From: Streptomyces sp. NBC_01463
GTDB lineage: Bacteria > Actinomycetota > Actinomycetes > Streptomycetales > Streptomycetaceae
DNA length: 64,000 bases
Assembly (NCBI GenBank): GCA_036227345.1
Contig: CP109468.1
Location: forward strand, 4,774,001 to 4,838,000
Direction: 5' to 3'
Shown: piece by piece, positions 24,185-35,388 of the stretch
How the letters are laid out: the number at the start of each line of letters is the position of its first letter
Position numbering within the stretch: position 1 is the stretch's first letter
Position numbers and translations under genes: made by a program
The notes under the pieces: generated by a model
What the model was told of the DNA's origin: nothing
Databases searched by the model: none
What the model saw: only the letters and a program-made list of their open reading frames with translations

Positions 24185-26452
24185 TTACTTCACCGGTTCC
24201 GGCTCCGGCGCGTCCGCCGTCTCCGGCTCGCCCGCCGGGTCAGCCGGGGTACGCACCGAGTCGAGCAGCAGCTGCGACACGTCGACCACCTGGATCGATT
24301 CCTTCGCCTTGCCGTCGTTCTTCTTGCCGTTGACCGAGTCGGTCAGCATGACGAGGCAGAACGGGCAGGCGGTGGAGACGATGTCCGGGTTGAGGGAGAG
24401 GGCTTCGTCGACGCGCTCGTTGTTGATGCGCTTGCCGATCCGCTCCTCCATCCACATCCGGGCGCCACCGGCACCGCAGCAGAAGCCGCGCTCCTTGTGG
24501 CGGTGCATCTCCTCGTTCCGCAGACCCGGCACCTTCGCGATGATTTCGCGCGGGGGCGTGTAGATCTTGTTGTGACGGCCCAGGTAGCAGGGGTCGTGGT
24601 ACGTGATCAGACCCTCGACCGGCGTCACCGGGATCAGCTTGCCCTCGTCGATGAGGTGCTGGAGCAGCTGCGTGTGGTGGATGACCTCGTACTCGCCGCC
24701 GAGCTGCGGGTACTCGTTCGCGATGGTGTTGAAGCAGTGCGGGCAGGTCGCGACGATCTTCTTCGTCGCCTTCGCCTTCTTCGTCGAGTCGTCCTCGTCG
24801 TCCTCGCCGAAGGCCATGTTCAGCATCGCGACGTTCTCCTGGCCGAGCTGCTGGAACAGCGGCTCGTTGCCCAGGCGGCGGGCCGAGTCACCCGTGCACT
24901 TCTCGTCGCCGCCCATGATCGCGAACTTGACGCCCGCGATGTGGAGCAGCTCGGCGAAGGCCTTGGTGGTCTTCTTCGCGCGGTCCTCCAGGGCGCCGGC
25001 GCAGCCGACCCAGTAGAGGTAGTCGACCTCGGTGAGGTCCTCGACGTCCTTGCCGACGATCGGGACCTCGAAGTCGACCTCCTTGGTCCACTCGACGCGC
25101 TGCTTCTTGGCGAGACCCCAGGGGTTGCCCTTCTTCTCCAGGTTCTTGAGCATCGTGCCCGCCTCGGACGGGAACGCGGACTCGATCATCACCTGGTAGC
25201 GGCGCATGTCGACGATGTGGTCGATGTGCTCGATGTCGACCGGGCACTGCTCCACGCACGCACCGCAGGTGGTGCAGGACCAGAGGACGTCCGGGTCGAT
25301 GACACCGTTCTCCTCGGCCGTGCCGATCAGCGGGCGCTCGGCCTCCGCGAGGGCGGCCGCGGGGACGTCCTTGAGCTGCTCCTCCGTCGCCTTCTCGTTG
25401 CCCTCCATGTCCTTGCCGCCGCCGGCCAGCAGGTACGGGGCCTTGGCGTGCGCGTGGTCGCGCAGGGACATGATCAGGAGCTTCGGGGAGAGCGGCTTGC
25501 CCGTGTTCCAGGCGGGGCACTGCGACTGGCAGCGGCCGCACTCCGTGCACGTGGAGAAGTCGAGGATGCCCTTCCAGGAGAACTGCTCGACCTGGGAGAC
25601 ACCGAAGACGGCGTCCTCGGCCGGGTCCTCCCAGTCGATCTCCTGGCCGCCCGTCGTCATCGGCTGCAGCGCGCCCAGCGCGACCGCGCCGTCCGCGTTC
25701 CTCTTGAACCAGATGTTCGGGAAGCCGAGGAAGCGGTGCCAGGCGACACCCATGTTGGTGTTGAGCGAGACCGTGATCATCCAGATCAGCGAGACGCCGA
25801 TCTTGATCATCGCGGTGAAGTAGATGAGGTTCTGCAGGGTGCCGAGCGCGAGTCCCTTGAAGGCGAGGACCAGCGGGTACGAGACGAAGTACGCGGCCTC
25901 GTAGCCGCCGACGTGGTGGATCGCACCCTCGAGACCGCGCAGGGTCAGGATGGCCAGGCCGATGACGAGGATGACGTACTCGACGAAGTACGCCTGCCAG
26001 GCCTTCGAGCCCGCGAACCGGGACTTGCGGCCGGCCCGGGAGGGGAGGTTCAGCAGCCGGATGGCGATCAGCACGAGGATGCCGACCGTCGTCATCAGGC
26101 CGATGAACTCGATGTACAGCTCGAACGGCAGCCATTCACCGATGATCGGCAGCACCCAGTCGGCCTTGAAGAGCTGTCCGTACGCCTGGAGCAGCGTCGG
26201 CGGCAGCGTCAGGAAGCCGATCGCGACGAACCAGTGCGCGAAGCCCACGATGCCCCACCGGTTCATCCGGGTGTGGCCGAGGAACTCCTTGACCAGGGTG
26301 ATCGTGCGCTGCTTGGGGTCGTCGGTGCGACTGCCTGCCGGTACCGGCTGTCCGAGGCGGACGAACCGGTAGATCTGCGCGACGGCTCGGGCGATGAGCG
26401 CAACGCCGACGACGGTCAGCACCAGCGACACGATGATCGCGGCGAGTTGCAT
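24185..26452 (-). CDS. Membrane-bound Fe-S oxidoreductase (HdrD/GlpC-like)
   Basis: 755 residues. N-terminal membrane domain of about six helices (residues 1-~280), NarI/HdrE-like with candidate haem-ligand His residues. Two 4Fe-4S ferredoxin clusters follow: CTECGRCQSQCP and CTTCGACVEQCPVDIEHID. Two CCG domains follow: CVGCAGALEDRA-like and CPHCFNTI, then CYLGRH and CCGAGGARMWMEE. This architecture carries electrons between a soluble donor and the quinone pool. An acidic Glu/Pro tail ends the protein. Conserved in Streptomyces; substrate not known. Upstream DNA holds TGATTACT repeats. Confidence 0.85.
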   Translation of the reverse strand: MQLAAIIVSLVLTVVGVALIARAVAQIYRFVRLGQPVPAGSRTDDPKQRTITLVKEFLGHTRMNRWGIVGFAHWFVAIGFLTLPPTLLQAYGQLFKADWVLPIIGEWLPFELYIEFIGLMTTVGILVLIAIRLLNLPSRAGRKSRFAGSKAWQAYFVEYVILVIGLAILTLRGLEGAIHHVGGYEAAYFVSYPLVLAFKGLALGTLQNLIYFTAMIKIGVSLIWMITVSLNTNMGVAWHRFLGFPNIWFKRNADGAVALGALQPMTTGGQEIDWEDPAEDAVFGVSQVEQFSWKGILDFSTCTECGRCQSQCPAWNTGKPLSPKLLIMSLRDHAHAKAPYLLAGGGKDMEGNEKATEEQLKDVPAAALAEAERPLIGTAEENGVIDPDVLWSCTTCGACVEQCPVDIEHIDHIVDMRRYQVMIESAFPSEAGTMLKNLEKKGNPWGLAKKQRVEWTKEVDFEVPIVGKDVEDLTEVDYLYWVGCAGALEDRAKKTTKAFAELLHIAGVKFAIMGGDEKCTGDSARRLGNEPLFQQLGQENVAMLNMAFGEDDEDDSTKKAKATKKIVATCPHCFNTIANEYPQLGGEYEVIHHTQLLQHLIDEGKLIPVTPVEGLITYHDPCYLGRHNKIYTPPREIIAKVPGLRNEEMHRHKERGFCCGAGGARMWMEERIGKRINNERVDEALSLNPDIVSTACPFCLVMLTDSVNGKKNDGKAKESIQVVDVSQLLLDSVRTPADPAGEPETADAPEPEPVK

Positions 26453-26497
26453 TTGGGGGCTCCTCGGGCCTGCGAGGGTGGGATTCAGCGGTGGTCG

Positions 26498-26536
26498 CTG
26501 ATTACTCAGGTGATTACTAAGCAGTAACTTAATCAG
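26498..26536. promoter_or_regulatory. Candidate operator upstream of the Fe-S oxidoreductase
   Basis: TGATTACT occurs twice (26499-26506, 26511-26518), and CTGATTA (26498-26504) is matched inversely by TAATCAG (26530-26536). This AT-rich patch is conspicuous in a GC-rich context, 45-85 bp upstream of the start codon. Confidence 0.5.
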
Positions 26537-26556
26537 TCTGTGCTGACACTATCCAC

Positions 26557-27282
26557 TTATTCCGCCGTCCTGTAGCCGGGCAGGCGGTGATCTGTGTCGC
26601 TCAGGTCTGCCTTGCCGTGCCGCACAAGGCCACGGGCCGCTTCGCGCAGGGGTGCGCCGACGGCTTCCGCGAGGATCGCCAGGTCCAGCGCCGGGCGGTG
26701 GTGCTCGGCGTAGTGCTGGTCGAGGAGGGCCGGTTCGTCCCACGGCATCGTCGAACGGTGGCGCACCTGGGCCAGGCCGGTCAGGCCGGGCTTCAGTTCC
26801 TGCCGCCAGTCTCGCGCACCGGTCGCCCGTTTCCGTACCTCGGCCGGCGTGAGCGGCGCCGGTCCGACCAGCGCCAGCTCTCCGCGTACGACATGGGGCA
26901 GCCGGGAGATGACGTGCAGCCGCAGCCGCCGGGTGCGCAGCGACCGCAGCACGAAGGGCCGGCCGCCCGCTCCCACCCGGGTGGATCGGGTCAGTACGCC
27001 CCCGGGGCCGCGCTGCACGGCGAGGACCAGGGCGGCCGCGGCGAGCAGGGGGGCGGCCAGGAGCAGCAGGGCCGAGCCGAGGGCCAGGTCCAGGGTTCGT
27101 CCGGCCGTGGGGCGGGGCAGGCGCGTCAGTGGGGCGAGCCGCTTGAGTGCCCTGAGTGCTTCGGAAGCCCTGGGCGTCCTGAGCGTTCCCGCGAGGTACG
27201 GGCGGCGGCCGCGCCTTGCCGGGCCTCGTCGTTGCCGCGGCCCGTGATGCCGGCCTTGCCTCTGCGTCTGCATCGTTCGCAC
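26557..27282 (-). CDS. Bacterial sugar transferase (WcaJ/EpsL type)
   Basis: 241 codons; the true start may be further in, because residues 1-~50 are Arg-rich and not conserved in the family. One membrane segment (LGSALLLLAAPLLAAAALVLAV, ~67-88) precedes the catalytic part: LALVGPAPLTPAEV, then LKPGLTGLAQV and LDLAILAEAV near the end. These enzymes move a sugar phosphate to undecaprenyl phosphate at the start of polysaccharide synthesis. The usual KFRSM-type box is degenerate here (FVLRSLRTRR). No other polysaccharide genes nearby. Confidence 0.72.
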   Translation of the reverse strand: MRTMQTQRQGRHHGPRQRRGPARRGRRPYLAGTLRTPRASEALRALKRLAPLTRLPRPTAGRTLDLALGSALLLLAAPLLAAAALVLAVQRGPGGVLTRSTRVGAGGRPFVLRSLRTRRLRLHVISRLPHVVRGELALVGPAPLTPAEVRKRATGARDWRQELKPGLTGLAQVRHRSTMPWDEPALLDQHYAEHHRPALDLAILAEAVGAPLREAARGLVRHGKADLSDTDHRLPGYRTAE

Positions 27283-27492
27283 CTGCCTGGTTCGGCGGTT
27301 CGTGTGCCGGTTTTGCGCGGCTCACGGCATTTTGTGACAGAACGATCCCATGAGGCGATGATGGGGAGGGCCGTGTGGCCCGTGGGGCGGGTCGGTGTCG
27401 CCCGGGTGCCGCCCGTAAGTGGGCCGAACGGCGTGCGTCCGCCGTCACGCATGGCGGTGTTTTCGCTGGTGGCGGCTGGTGCGTGCACAATA

Positions 27493-27565
27493 GTTGAGTC
27501 GGCTCGACTCAGGTCTGTTGACTCTGGGGCGGGTGTCATGCATCCTTGAGTCAGATCCACTCAAG
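27493..27565 (+). promoter_or_regulatory. Two HAIR sites before dnaK
   Basis: A perfect HspR-associated inverted repeat CTTGAGT-N7-ACTCAAG lies at 27545-27565. A weaker copy GTTGAGT-N7-ACTCAGG lies at 27493-27513. The first is 21 bp upstream of the dnaK start codon and after it comes the ribosome site TTGGAGGAA. HspR bound here with DnaK as co-repressor is the established control of this operon in Streptomyces. Confidence 0.93.
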
Positions 27566-27568
27566 TAG

Positions 27569-30093
<2,525 letters not shown>

Positions 30094-30216
30094 CATTCTG
30101 TCCGACCACCTGGCAGTACATCGCCCGGCCACCGGGCCTCGCGTACGGAGCACGCCGCACACCGGCCTGATCCGTACGGGAGGCCCCCGGCCGGTCGTCC
30201 GGAAGGAGGGACGTCG

Positions 30217-31407
30217 ATGAGTACGAAGGACTTCGTCGAGAAGGACTACTACAAGGTTCTCGGCGTCCCGAAGGACGCCACCGACGCCGAGATCAAGAAG
30301 GCGTACCGGAAGCTCGCCCGCGAGTTCCACCCGGACGCCAACAAGGGCGACGACAAGGCGGAGGAGCGCTTCAAGGAGATCTCCGAGGCGAACGACGTCC
30401 TCGGTGACACCAAGAAGCGCAAGGAGTACGACGAGGCCCGCGCCCTCTTCGGCAACGGCGGGTTCCGCGCCGGACCCGGCGGGGCCCAGGGCAACTTCAA
30501 CTTCGACCTCGGAGACCTCTTCGGAGGCGCCCCGGGCGGCGGCCAGGGCGGCGGTGCCGGCGGTTTCGGCGGCGGCGGTCTGGGAGACGTCTTCGGCGGC
30601 CTCTTCAACCGCGGCGGAGGCGGCGCAGGCACACGCGTGCAGCCGCGCCGCGGCCAGGACATCGAGTCCGAGGTGACGCTCAGCTTCACCGAGGCGGTCG
30701 ACGGGGCCACGGTCCCGCTGCGGATGTCCAGCCAGGCGCCCTGCAAGGCGTGCTCCGGCACCGGCGACAAGAACGGCACCCCGAGGGTCTGCCCCACCTG
30801 CGTCGGCACCGGACAGGTCTCGCGCGGCAGCGGCGGCGGGTTCTCGCTCACCGATCCCTGCGTGGACTGCAAGGGCCGGGGCCTCATCGCCCAGGACCCC
30901 TGCGACGTCTGCAAGGGCAGCGGCCGGGCGAAGTCGTCCCGCACCATGCAGGTCAGGATTCCGGCGGGCGTCTCCGACGGCCAGCGGATCCGGCTGCGCG
31001 GCAAGGGAACCCAGGGCGAGCGCGGCGGACCGGCCGGCGACCTCTACGTCGTCGTCCACGTCGACGCCCACCCGGTCTTCGGCCGCAAGGGCGACAACCT
31101 CACGGTCACCGTGCCCGTCACCTTCACGGAGGCGGCGCTCGGCGGCGAGGTGAAGGTGCCCACGCTCGGCGGGCCGCCGGTCACCCTGAAGCTTCCGGCC
31201 GGTACGCCCGGCGGGCGCACCATGCGGGCCCGCGGCAAGGGCGCGGTCCGCAAGGACGGCACCCGCGGCGACCTGCTCGTCACCGTCGAGGTGACGGTCC
31301 CCACGGACCTGGGCCCCGAGGCCCGGGAGGCCCTGGAGACCTACCGGAAGGCGACCGCGGACCAGGACCCGCGGGCGGAGCTGTTCCAGGCAGCGAAGGG
31401 AGCTTGA
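30217..31407 (+). CDS. dnaJ: Co-chaperone DnaJ (DnaJ1)
   Basis: 396 residues, ATG with GGAAGGAGGG upstream. J-domain with HPD (EFHPDAN, ~34-40), Gly/Phe-rich region (~80-145, GGAPGGGQGGGAGGFGGGG), then four zinc-binding CxxCxGxG repeats: CKACSGTG, CPTCVGTG, CVDCKGRG, CDVCKGSG. C-terminal substrate domain to ~390. Stimulates DnaK ATPase and delivers clients. The hspR GTG begins 1 nt after its stop. Confidence 0.97.
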   Translation: MSTKDFVEKDYYKVLGVPKDATDAEIKKAYRKLAREFHPDANKGDDKAEERFKEISEANDVLGDTKKRKEYDEARALFGNGGFRAGPGGAQGNFNFDLGDLFGGAPGGGQGGGAGGFGGGGLGDVFGGLFNRGGGGAGTRVQPRRGQDIESEVTLSFTEAVDGATVPLRMSSQAPCKACSGTGDKNGTPRVCPTCVGTGQVSRGSGGGFSLTDPCVDCKGRGLIAQDPCDVCKGSGRAKSSRTMQVRIPAGVSDGQRIRLRGKGTQGERGGPAGDLYVVVHVDAHPVFGRKGDNLTVTVPVTFTEAALGGEVKVPTLGGPPVTLKLPAGTPGGRTMRARGKGAVRKDGTRGDLLVTVEVTVPTDLGPEAREALETYRKATADQDPRAELFQAAKGA

Positions 31408-31408
31408 G

Positions 31409-31855
31409 GTGGACGGCCGGAGACGTAATCCGTACCAACTGACCGATGAATCCCCGGTGTACGTGATCTCGATCGCGGCCCAGCTCTCGGGCCTGCATCC
31501 GCAGACGCTGCGCCAGTACGACCGCCTCGGCCTGGTCTCGCCCGACCGCACGGCCGGGCGCGGCCGGCGCTACTCGGCCCGTGACATCGAACTGCTGCGC
31601 ACCGTGCAGCAGTTGTCGCAGGACGAGGGCATCAACCTGGCCGGTATCAAGCGCATCATCGAGCTGGAGAACCAGGTCGCGGCCCTCCAGCAGCGGATCG
31701 CCGAGCTCTCGGCGGCCGTCGACGGGGCCGATGCGGCGCTGCAGCAGCGCGAGGCGCAGGTCCACGCCTCGTACCGGCGCGACCTGGTGCCCTACCAGGA
31801 CGTGCAGCAGACCAGCGCCCTGGTGGTCTGGCGGCCGAAGAGGCCGAAGGACTGA
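31409..31855 (+). CDS. hspR: Heat-shock repressor HspR (MerR family)
   Basis: 148 residues, GTG start 1 nt after dnaJ. MerR-type HTH YVISIAAQLSGLHPQTLRQYDRLGLVSP with recognition helix and wing RGRRYSARDIELLRTVQQLSQDEGINLAGIKRII. It is followed by a coiled coil (ENQVAALQQRIAELSAAVDGADAAL) and the C-terminal SALVVWRP tail. Represses dnaK and clpB by binding HAIR sites with DnaK as co-repressor; both targets are in this window. Confidence 0.97.
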   Translation: MDGRRRNPYQLTDESPVYVISIAAQLSGLHPQTLRQYDRLGLVSPDRTAGRGRRYSARDIELLRTVQQLSQDEGINLAGIKRIIELENQVAALQQRIAELSAAVDGADAALQQREAQVHASYRRDLVPYQDVQQTSALVVWRPKRPKD

Positions 31856-31885
31856 GGGGATTCGTCCCCGCCACGGAGAAGTCCG

Positions 31886-32896
31886 TCACCCCGGAACGTC
31901 AGGGGCGGCGGGCTTCTCCGTCGTCGTGACCGGCGGCACGGGCTCGGCGATGCCTGAGCGGACGAGGAGGGCGCCGAGGTGGGTGCGGCTGGTGGCGCCG
32001 AGGATCTGCATCAGCTTGGCGATGTGGGCGCGGCAGGTGCGGACGCTGATGCCGAGGGTGCGGGCGACGGCCTCGTCCTGTTTTCCCTCGATCAGGAGGC
32101 GCGCGATGCTGTGCTGGACGGCGGTGACCGGGACGCCGGGCAGCGTGGTGGGGAGCTGCTGGGTGAACGGGGTGGCCCCTTCCCACAGCGTCTCGTAGAT
32201 CCCGGCCAGGAAGCCGACGAGTGCGGGGTGGCGGATCTCCAGGGCGGCGCTGCGGTCGGGGCTGGCCGGGAGGTAGGCCACCTTGCGGTCGAAGATGAGG
32301 AGGCGGTCGACGACCTGCTCCATGGTGCGTACCTGGAGGAGGCTGCTTGGCAGTTGGCCCATGTACGCCTTGAGCGCGGGGCTGTAGCGCGCGGAGTGCT
32401 GGTAGATGTGGCGCAGCCGGACATCTCGCTCAACAGTGGGCAGGGTGCCGGCCAGCGCTGTCCGGAGCTCTTCGGGCGACCGCGTGCTGCCGGGCTGAAT
32501 CGTCAGGATCTCGGCGTGTGTCTCACTCAGTGAACGGGCGATGCCCGCCTGGATGGCCGGTGGCCCGACGATGACGTCGATGCTGCGATGCGGGGCGTCA
32601 CCGAAGGACGTCAGCGGTACCAGCGCCCTCGCCAGCAGGTCGGAGGCCCGGACCTGGTCCACCAGGCCCTGGGCCAGGGGGCCCAGCAGGCGGGCGAGGG
32701 CCACCGAATGCGGTACGGGGCGCAGGAGCCCGCTGTCGTGCGGGTCGGGCAGGAGGAGCGCCGTATCGACGAGACAGGGCGTTGCTTCGGTGGCTGACCG
32801 GGCGAGGCTGCCTTTGCCCAGTGCTTCGGCGTAGAGGCTGACAGCCGCGTCGCACAGTCCGCGGTCGCTGTGTTCGTGCACGGGCGGCGCCGTCAT
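31886..32896 (-). CDS. LuxR-type regulator, paralogue 1
   Basis: 336 residues from the ATG at 32896, which overlaps the upstream paralogue stop (ATGA). N-terminal TrmB-like helical part (LCDAAVSLYAEALGKGSL, ATPCLVDTALLLPDPHD), central phospholipase-D-like/TrmB sensor fold (AEILTIQPGSTRSPEEL, VRLRHIYQHSARYSPAL, DRLLIFDRKVAYLPASPD), C-terminal LuxR HTH (ARTLGISVRTCRAHIAKLMQILGATSRTHLGALLVRSG). Closely related to the next two genes, so tandem duplication is likely. Ligand unknown. Confidence 0.85.
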   Translation of the reverse strand: MTAPPVHEHSDRGLCDAAVSLYAEALGKGSLARSATEATPCLVDTALLLPDPHDSGLLRPVPHSVALARLLGPLAQGLVDQVRASDLLARALVPLTSFGDAPHRSIDVIVGPPAIQAGIARSLSETHAEILTIQPGSTRSPEELRTALAGTLPTVERDVRLRHIYQHSARYSPALKAYMGQLPSSLLQVRTMEQVVDRLLIFDRKVAYLPASPDRSAALEIRHPALVGFLAGIYETLWEGATPFTQQLPTTLPGVPVTAVQHSIARLLIEGKQDEAVARTLGISVRTCRAHIAKLMQILGATSRTHLGALLVRSGIAEPVPPVTTTEKPAAPDVPG

Positions 32897-33873
32897 GCCT
32901 GGGTGCCTCCGGCGATGCCGGACTGGACGAGGAGGGCGCCGAGGTGGGTGCGGCTGGTGGCGTCGAGGGTCTGCATCAGCTTGGCGATGTGGGTGCGGCA
33001 GGTGCGGACGCTGAAGCCCAGCTTCCGTGCCACTGCCTCGTCGTGGTGTCCCTCGACGAGGAGGCGGGCGATGCTGTGCTGGACGGCGGTGACGGGAGTG
33101 CCCGGGGCGGCCGTCTGCAGGTGTTCGGCGATCGGGGTTGCCTGCGCCCACAGGACTTCGTACACCTGTACCAGGTAGCGGACCAGTGCCGGATGCCGGA
33201 TCTGGAGAGCCACATCGCGGTCGGCCGTCGCGGGGATGAACGCCACCGCGTGGTCGAAGATGATGAGCCGGTCGATGGTCAGCTCCATCGTTCTGACCTG
33301 TACCTGCCCTGGCGGCATCTGCTCCAGGTAGTTCCGGACGGGGGCGCTGTAGCGGGCCGGGTGCTGGTAGATGTGGCGGAGCCTGGCACCTCTTTCCACA
33401 GCTGACAGGCCGTTGGCGAGTCCCTGCTCGATCTGCTCGGGTGATCGGTGACCGCCCGGCTGAGCGGTCAGGACCTCCGTTTCGGCGGCGGCAGCCGCCT
33501 CGTGCAGGGCGGAGTCGATCAGCCGTTTGCCTTCGAGCACGGTGATGGAGAGGTTGGGGTCCTCGCTCGCGATGGCCGCCAAGGGTGCCAGGGACTCGAC
33601 CAGTGCGGCGCTGCGGCGTACCTGTTCATGGACGTTGCGCGTGATGGGCTGCAGCAGATGGGCGAGCACGGCCGAAGGTGTTGCCGGGCGCAGCATCGCC
33701 GGATCACGCGGGTCCGGGTGGAGCAGTGCCATCTCGATGAGGCAGGGGGCCGGTGCGACCTCGGCTCGTGGGAGACGCCCTCGGCGCAGGGATTCGGAGT
33801 AGAGCCGGATTGCCGGCTCGCACAGTTCGAAGTCGCTGTGCGGGTGATCTGGTATGCCCGTTTCCGTGCCCAT
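32893..33873 (-). CDS. LuxR-type regulator, paralogue 2
   Basis: 326 residues from the ATG at 33873 (MGTETGIPDHPHSDF); the longer frame above reads through non-conserved sequence. Same three-part layout as its neighbours: FELCEPAIRLYSESLRRGRLP, TEVLTAQPGGHRSPEQI, RLRHIYQHPARYSAPV, LIIFDHAVAFIPATAD, and a LuxR HTH ARKLGFSVRTCRTHIAKLMQTLDATSRTHLGALL. Translationally coupled to paralogue 1. A hairpin (33956-33975) separates it from paralogue 3. Confidence 0.85.
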   Translation of the reverse strand: MGTETGIPDHPHSDFELCEPAIRLYSESLRRGRLPRAEVAPAPCLIEMALLHPDPRDPAMLRPATPSAVLAHLLQPITRNVHEQVRRSAALVESLAPLAAIASEDPNLSITVLEGKRLIDSALHEAAAAAETEVLTAQPGGHRSPEQIEQGLANGLSAVERGARLRHIYQHPARYSAPVRNYLEQMPPGQVQVRTMELTIDRLIIFDHAVAFIPATADRDVALQIRHPALVRYLVQVYEVLWAQATPIAEHLQTAAPGTPVTAVQHSIARLLVEGHHDEAVARKLGFSVRTCRTHIAKLMQTLDATSRTHLGALLVQSGIAGGTQA

Positions 33874-33955
33874 CTGGACCCCCCCATTCTTTGCAGTGCA
33901 ACAAGATGACGGTGGTGAAACCCTAGCGACCGAGGGAGTGTTGACGTGTCGGGGG

Positions 33956-34031
33956 AGCCGGGAACTCTCCCGGCTGATCCAGGGCACGGCCATGCTCTCC
34001 CCCTTGCGTGGCGGTGCCCCCGGCCCGGGGG
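33956..34031 (-). terminator. Hairpins after LuxR paralogue 3
   Basis: AGCCGGGA (33956-33963) pairs with TCCCGGCT (33968-33975). Closer to the stop of paralogue 3, around 34013-34031, CCCCCGGCCCGGGGG forms a second GC stem. Either could terminate the minus-strand transcript before paralogue 2. Confidence 0.5.
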
Positions 34032-34054
34032 TGGGGACTTTGGGTGCCGGCCGG

Positions 34055-35038
34055 TCAGGAGTCCTGTTCCAGGATTCCTGACCGGGCGATCAGATAGCCG
34101 AGTTGCGCCCGGCTCTTGGTGCCGAGGGCGGCGTTGAGTTTGGCGATATGAGTCCGGCAGGTGCGCACGTTCATGCCGAGGCGCCGGGCTATCGAGTCGT
34201 CGACGTGTCCCTCTACGAGGAGTTGTGCGATGGAGCGCTGGACACCGCTGATGCCTTCGGGGGTGGGGTCGTACCGCACGTCTTCGAGGAGTGGGGTGGC
34301 GCGCTGCCAGAGTTGTTCGAAGACCCTGGTCAGGTATGCGACGAGCCCCGGGTGGCGCAACTCCAGTGCCACTTCGCCATCTTCCTGTGCCGGGATGAAG
34401 GCCACCGTGTGGTCGAAGACGAGCATGCGCTCGACGAGTTCTTCGAGGGTGCGGATCTCGACCTTTCCCTCCGCCAGGCGTTCGGCGTAGGCGTACGTTC
34501 CGTGATGGTGCCGGACGGTGTGCTGATAGAGCGTGCGGATGCTGACGCCGCGGTCGATCACGGCCTGTCCGCGTTCGACGCCCTTGCTCAGAATGAGCTC
34601 GCTGCGACCACCGCCCGGCTGGATGGTGAGTACTTCGGTGGTGCACTCTGCCGTTGCGACATCGATGGCGGCATTGATTCTGGCGTTGCCTTCCAGCACG
34701 GTGATGGCGTGCGTGGTCGGCGCGTCCTGAGCGCTGATGTCCATGAACGGTTCGAAGGATTCGGCCAGTTCGAGGGAGCGTCTGCGCCGGTCCTGGATCT
34801 CCCGCTCGATGGGGTGGAGACGCTGGGCGAGCGCGGCCGACGGCGGCACGGGACGGAGCCACTCGGGGTCGTCGGGGTCCGGGTGCAGCAGGGCGAAGTC
34901 CATCAGGCAGGGTGCGGGTGCCACGTCTGAGCGAGGTATTCGTCCGGATCGCAGTGCACTGGCGTAAAGGCGCTGCCCTGCTTCGCACAGGTCGGTGATC
35001 CCATGAGGATGTCCGGTATTGGGTCTACTTGTGGCCAT
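34055..35038 (-). CDS. LuxR-type regulator, paralogue 3, divergent from the DITW peptide
   Basis: 327 residues from the ATG at 35038 (MATSRPNTGHPHGI); an ATG at 35053 is possible. Same family: DLCEAGQRLYASALRSGRIP, APCLMDFALLHPDPDDPEW, TEVLTIQPGGGRSEL, SIRTLYQHTVRHHHGT, MLVFDHTVAFIPAQED, HTH ARRLGMNVRTCRTHIAKLNAALGTKSRAQLGYL. Its start faces the secreted-peptide gene across 127 bp, so a shared promoter region and control of that gene are likely. The most diverged of the three. Confidence 0.85.
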   Translation of the reverse strand: MATSRPNTGHPHGITDLCEAGQRLYASALRSGRIPRSDVAPAPCLMDFALLHPDPDDPEWLRPVPPSAALAQRLHPIEREIQDRRRRSLELAESFEPFMDISAQDAPTTHAITVLEGNARINAAIDVATAECTTEVLTIQPGGGRSELILSKGVERGQAVIDRGVSIRTLYQHTVRHHHGTYAYAERLAEGKVEIRTLEELVERMLVFDHTVAFIPAQEDGEVALELRHPGLVAYLTRVFEQLWQRATPLLEDVRYDPTPEGISGVQRSIAQLLVEGHVDDSIARRLGMNVRTCRTHIAKLNAALGTKSRAQLGYLIARSGILEQDS

Positions 35039-35165
35039 ATCTCCACCCCCCATGTTCTTGAACCAGCAGGAACATGATGCATCGACCCAGTGGTGTTCGC
35101 GTCCTTGGGTGAGACATCGTCTTACGTGCGGGGGAGATGACCCATCAAGTGAGGACGAAGCCGAA

Positions 35166-35387
35166 ATGTATAAGCGAATGCTTCGCTCGGTGCTTGCCAC
35201 TGCGTTTGCGGGGGCCTTGGCCTACGGCGTGCTGGGTGCCACGGACATTACGTGGGGGGGCGCTCCCTCGGCATCGAGTCACGTCGCGGCAATCCCCGCC
35301 GGTGACATCACGTGGGGCGGCGTTGCGCCGAAGGATGCCAAGGGTGACATCACGTGGTCCTTCACGCCGACTTCGGCGGGCTCCTGA
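35166..35387 (+). CDS. Secreted 73-aa peptide with three DITW repeats
   Basis: Start ATG 35166 with GAGGA about 12 nt upstream. Residues 1-25 form a signal sequence (MYKRMLRSVLATAFAGALAY, basic then hydrophobic, Ala before the predicted cut). The mature part carries DITW three times: DITWGG (27-32), DITWGG (47-52) and DITWS (61-65). The last two are preceded by Gly; spacers are Ala/Pro/Ser-rich. No match to known peptide classes that I can name. It could be a precursor cut into short signals, or a surface peptide. The next gene starts one base after its stop. Confidence 0.75.
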   Translation: MYKRMLRSVLATAFAGALAYGVLGATDITWGGAPSASSHVAAIPAGDITWGGVAPKDAKGDITWSFTPTSAGS

Positions 35388-35388
35388 C

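Noticed and set aside
23891..26527. 878-codon plus-strand frame over the Fe-S oxidoreductase
   Set aside because: Antisense to a gene with clear 4Fe-4S and CCG motifs; no family features.
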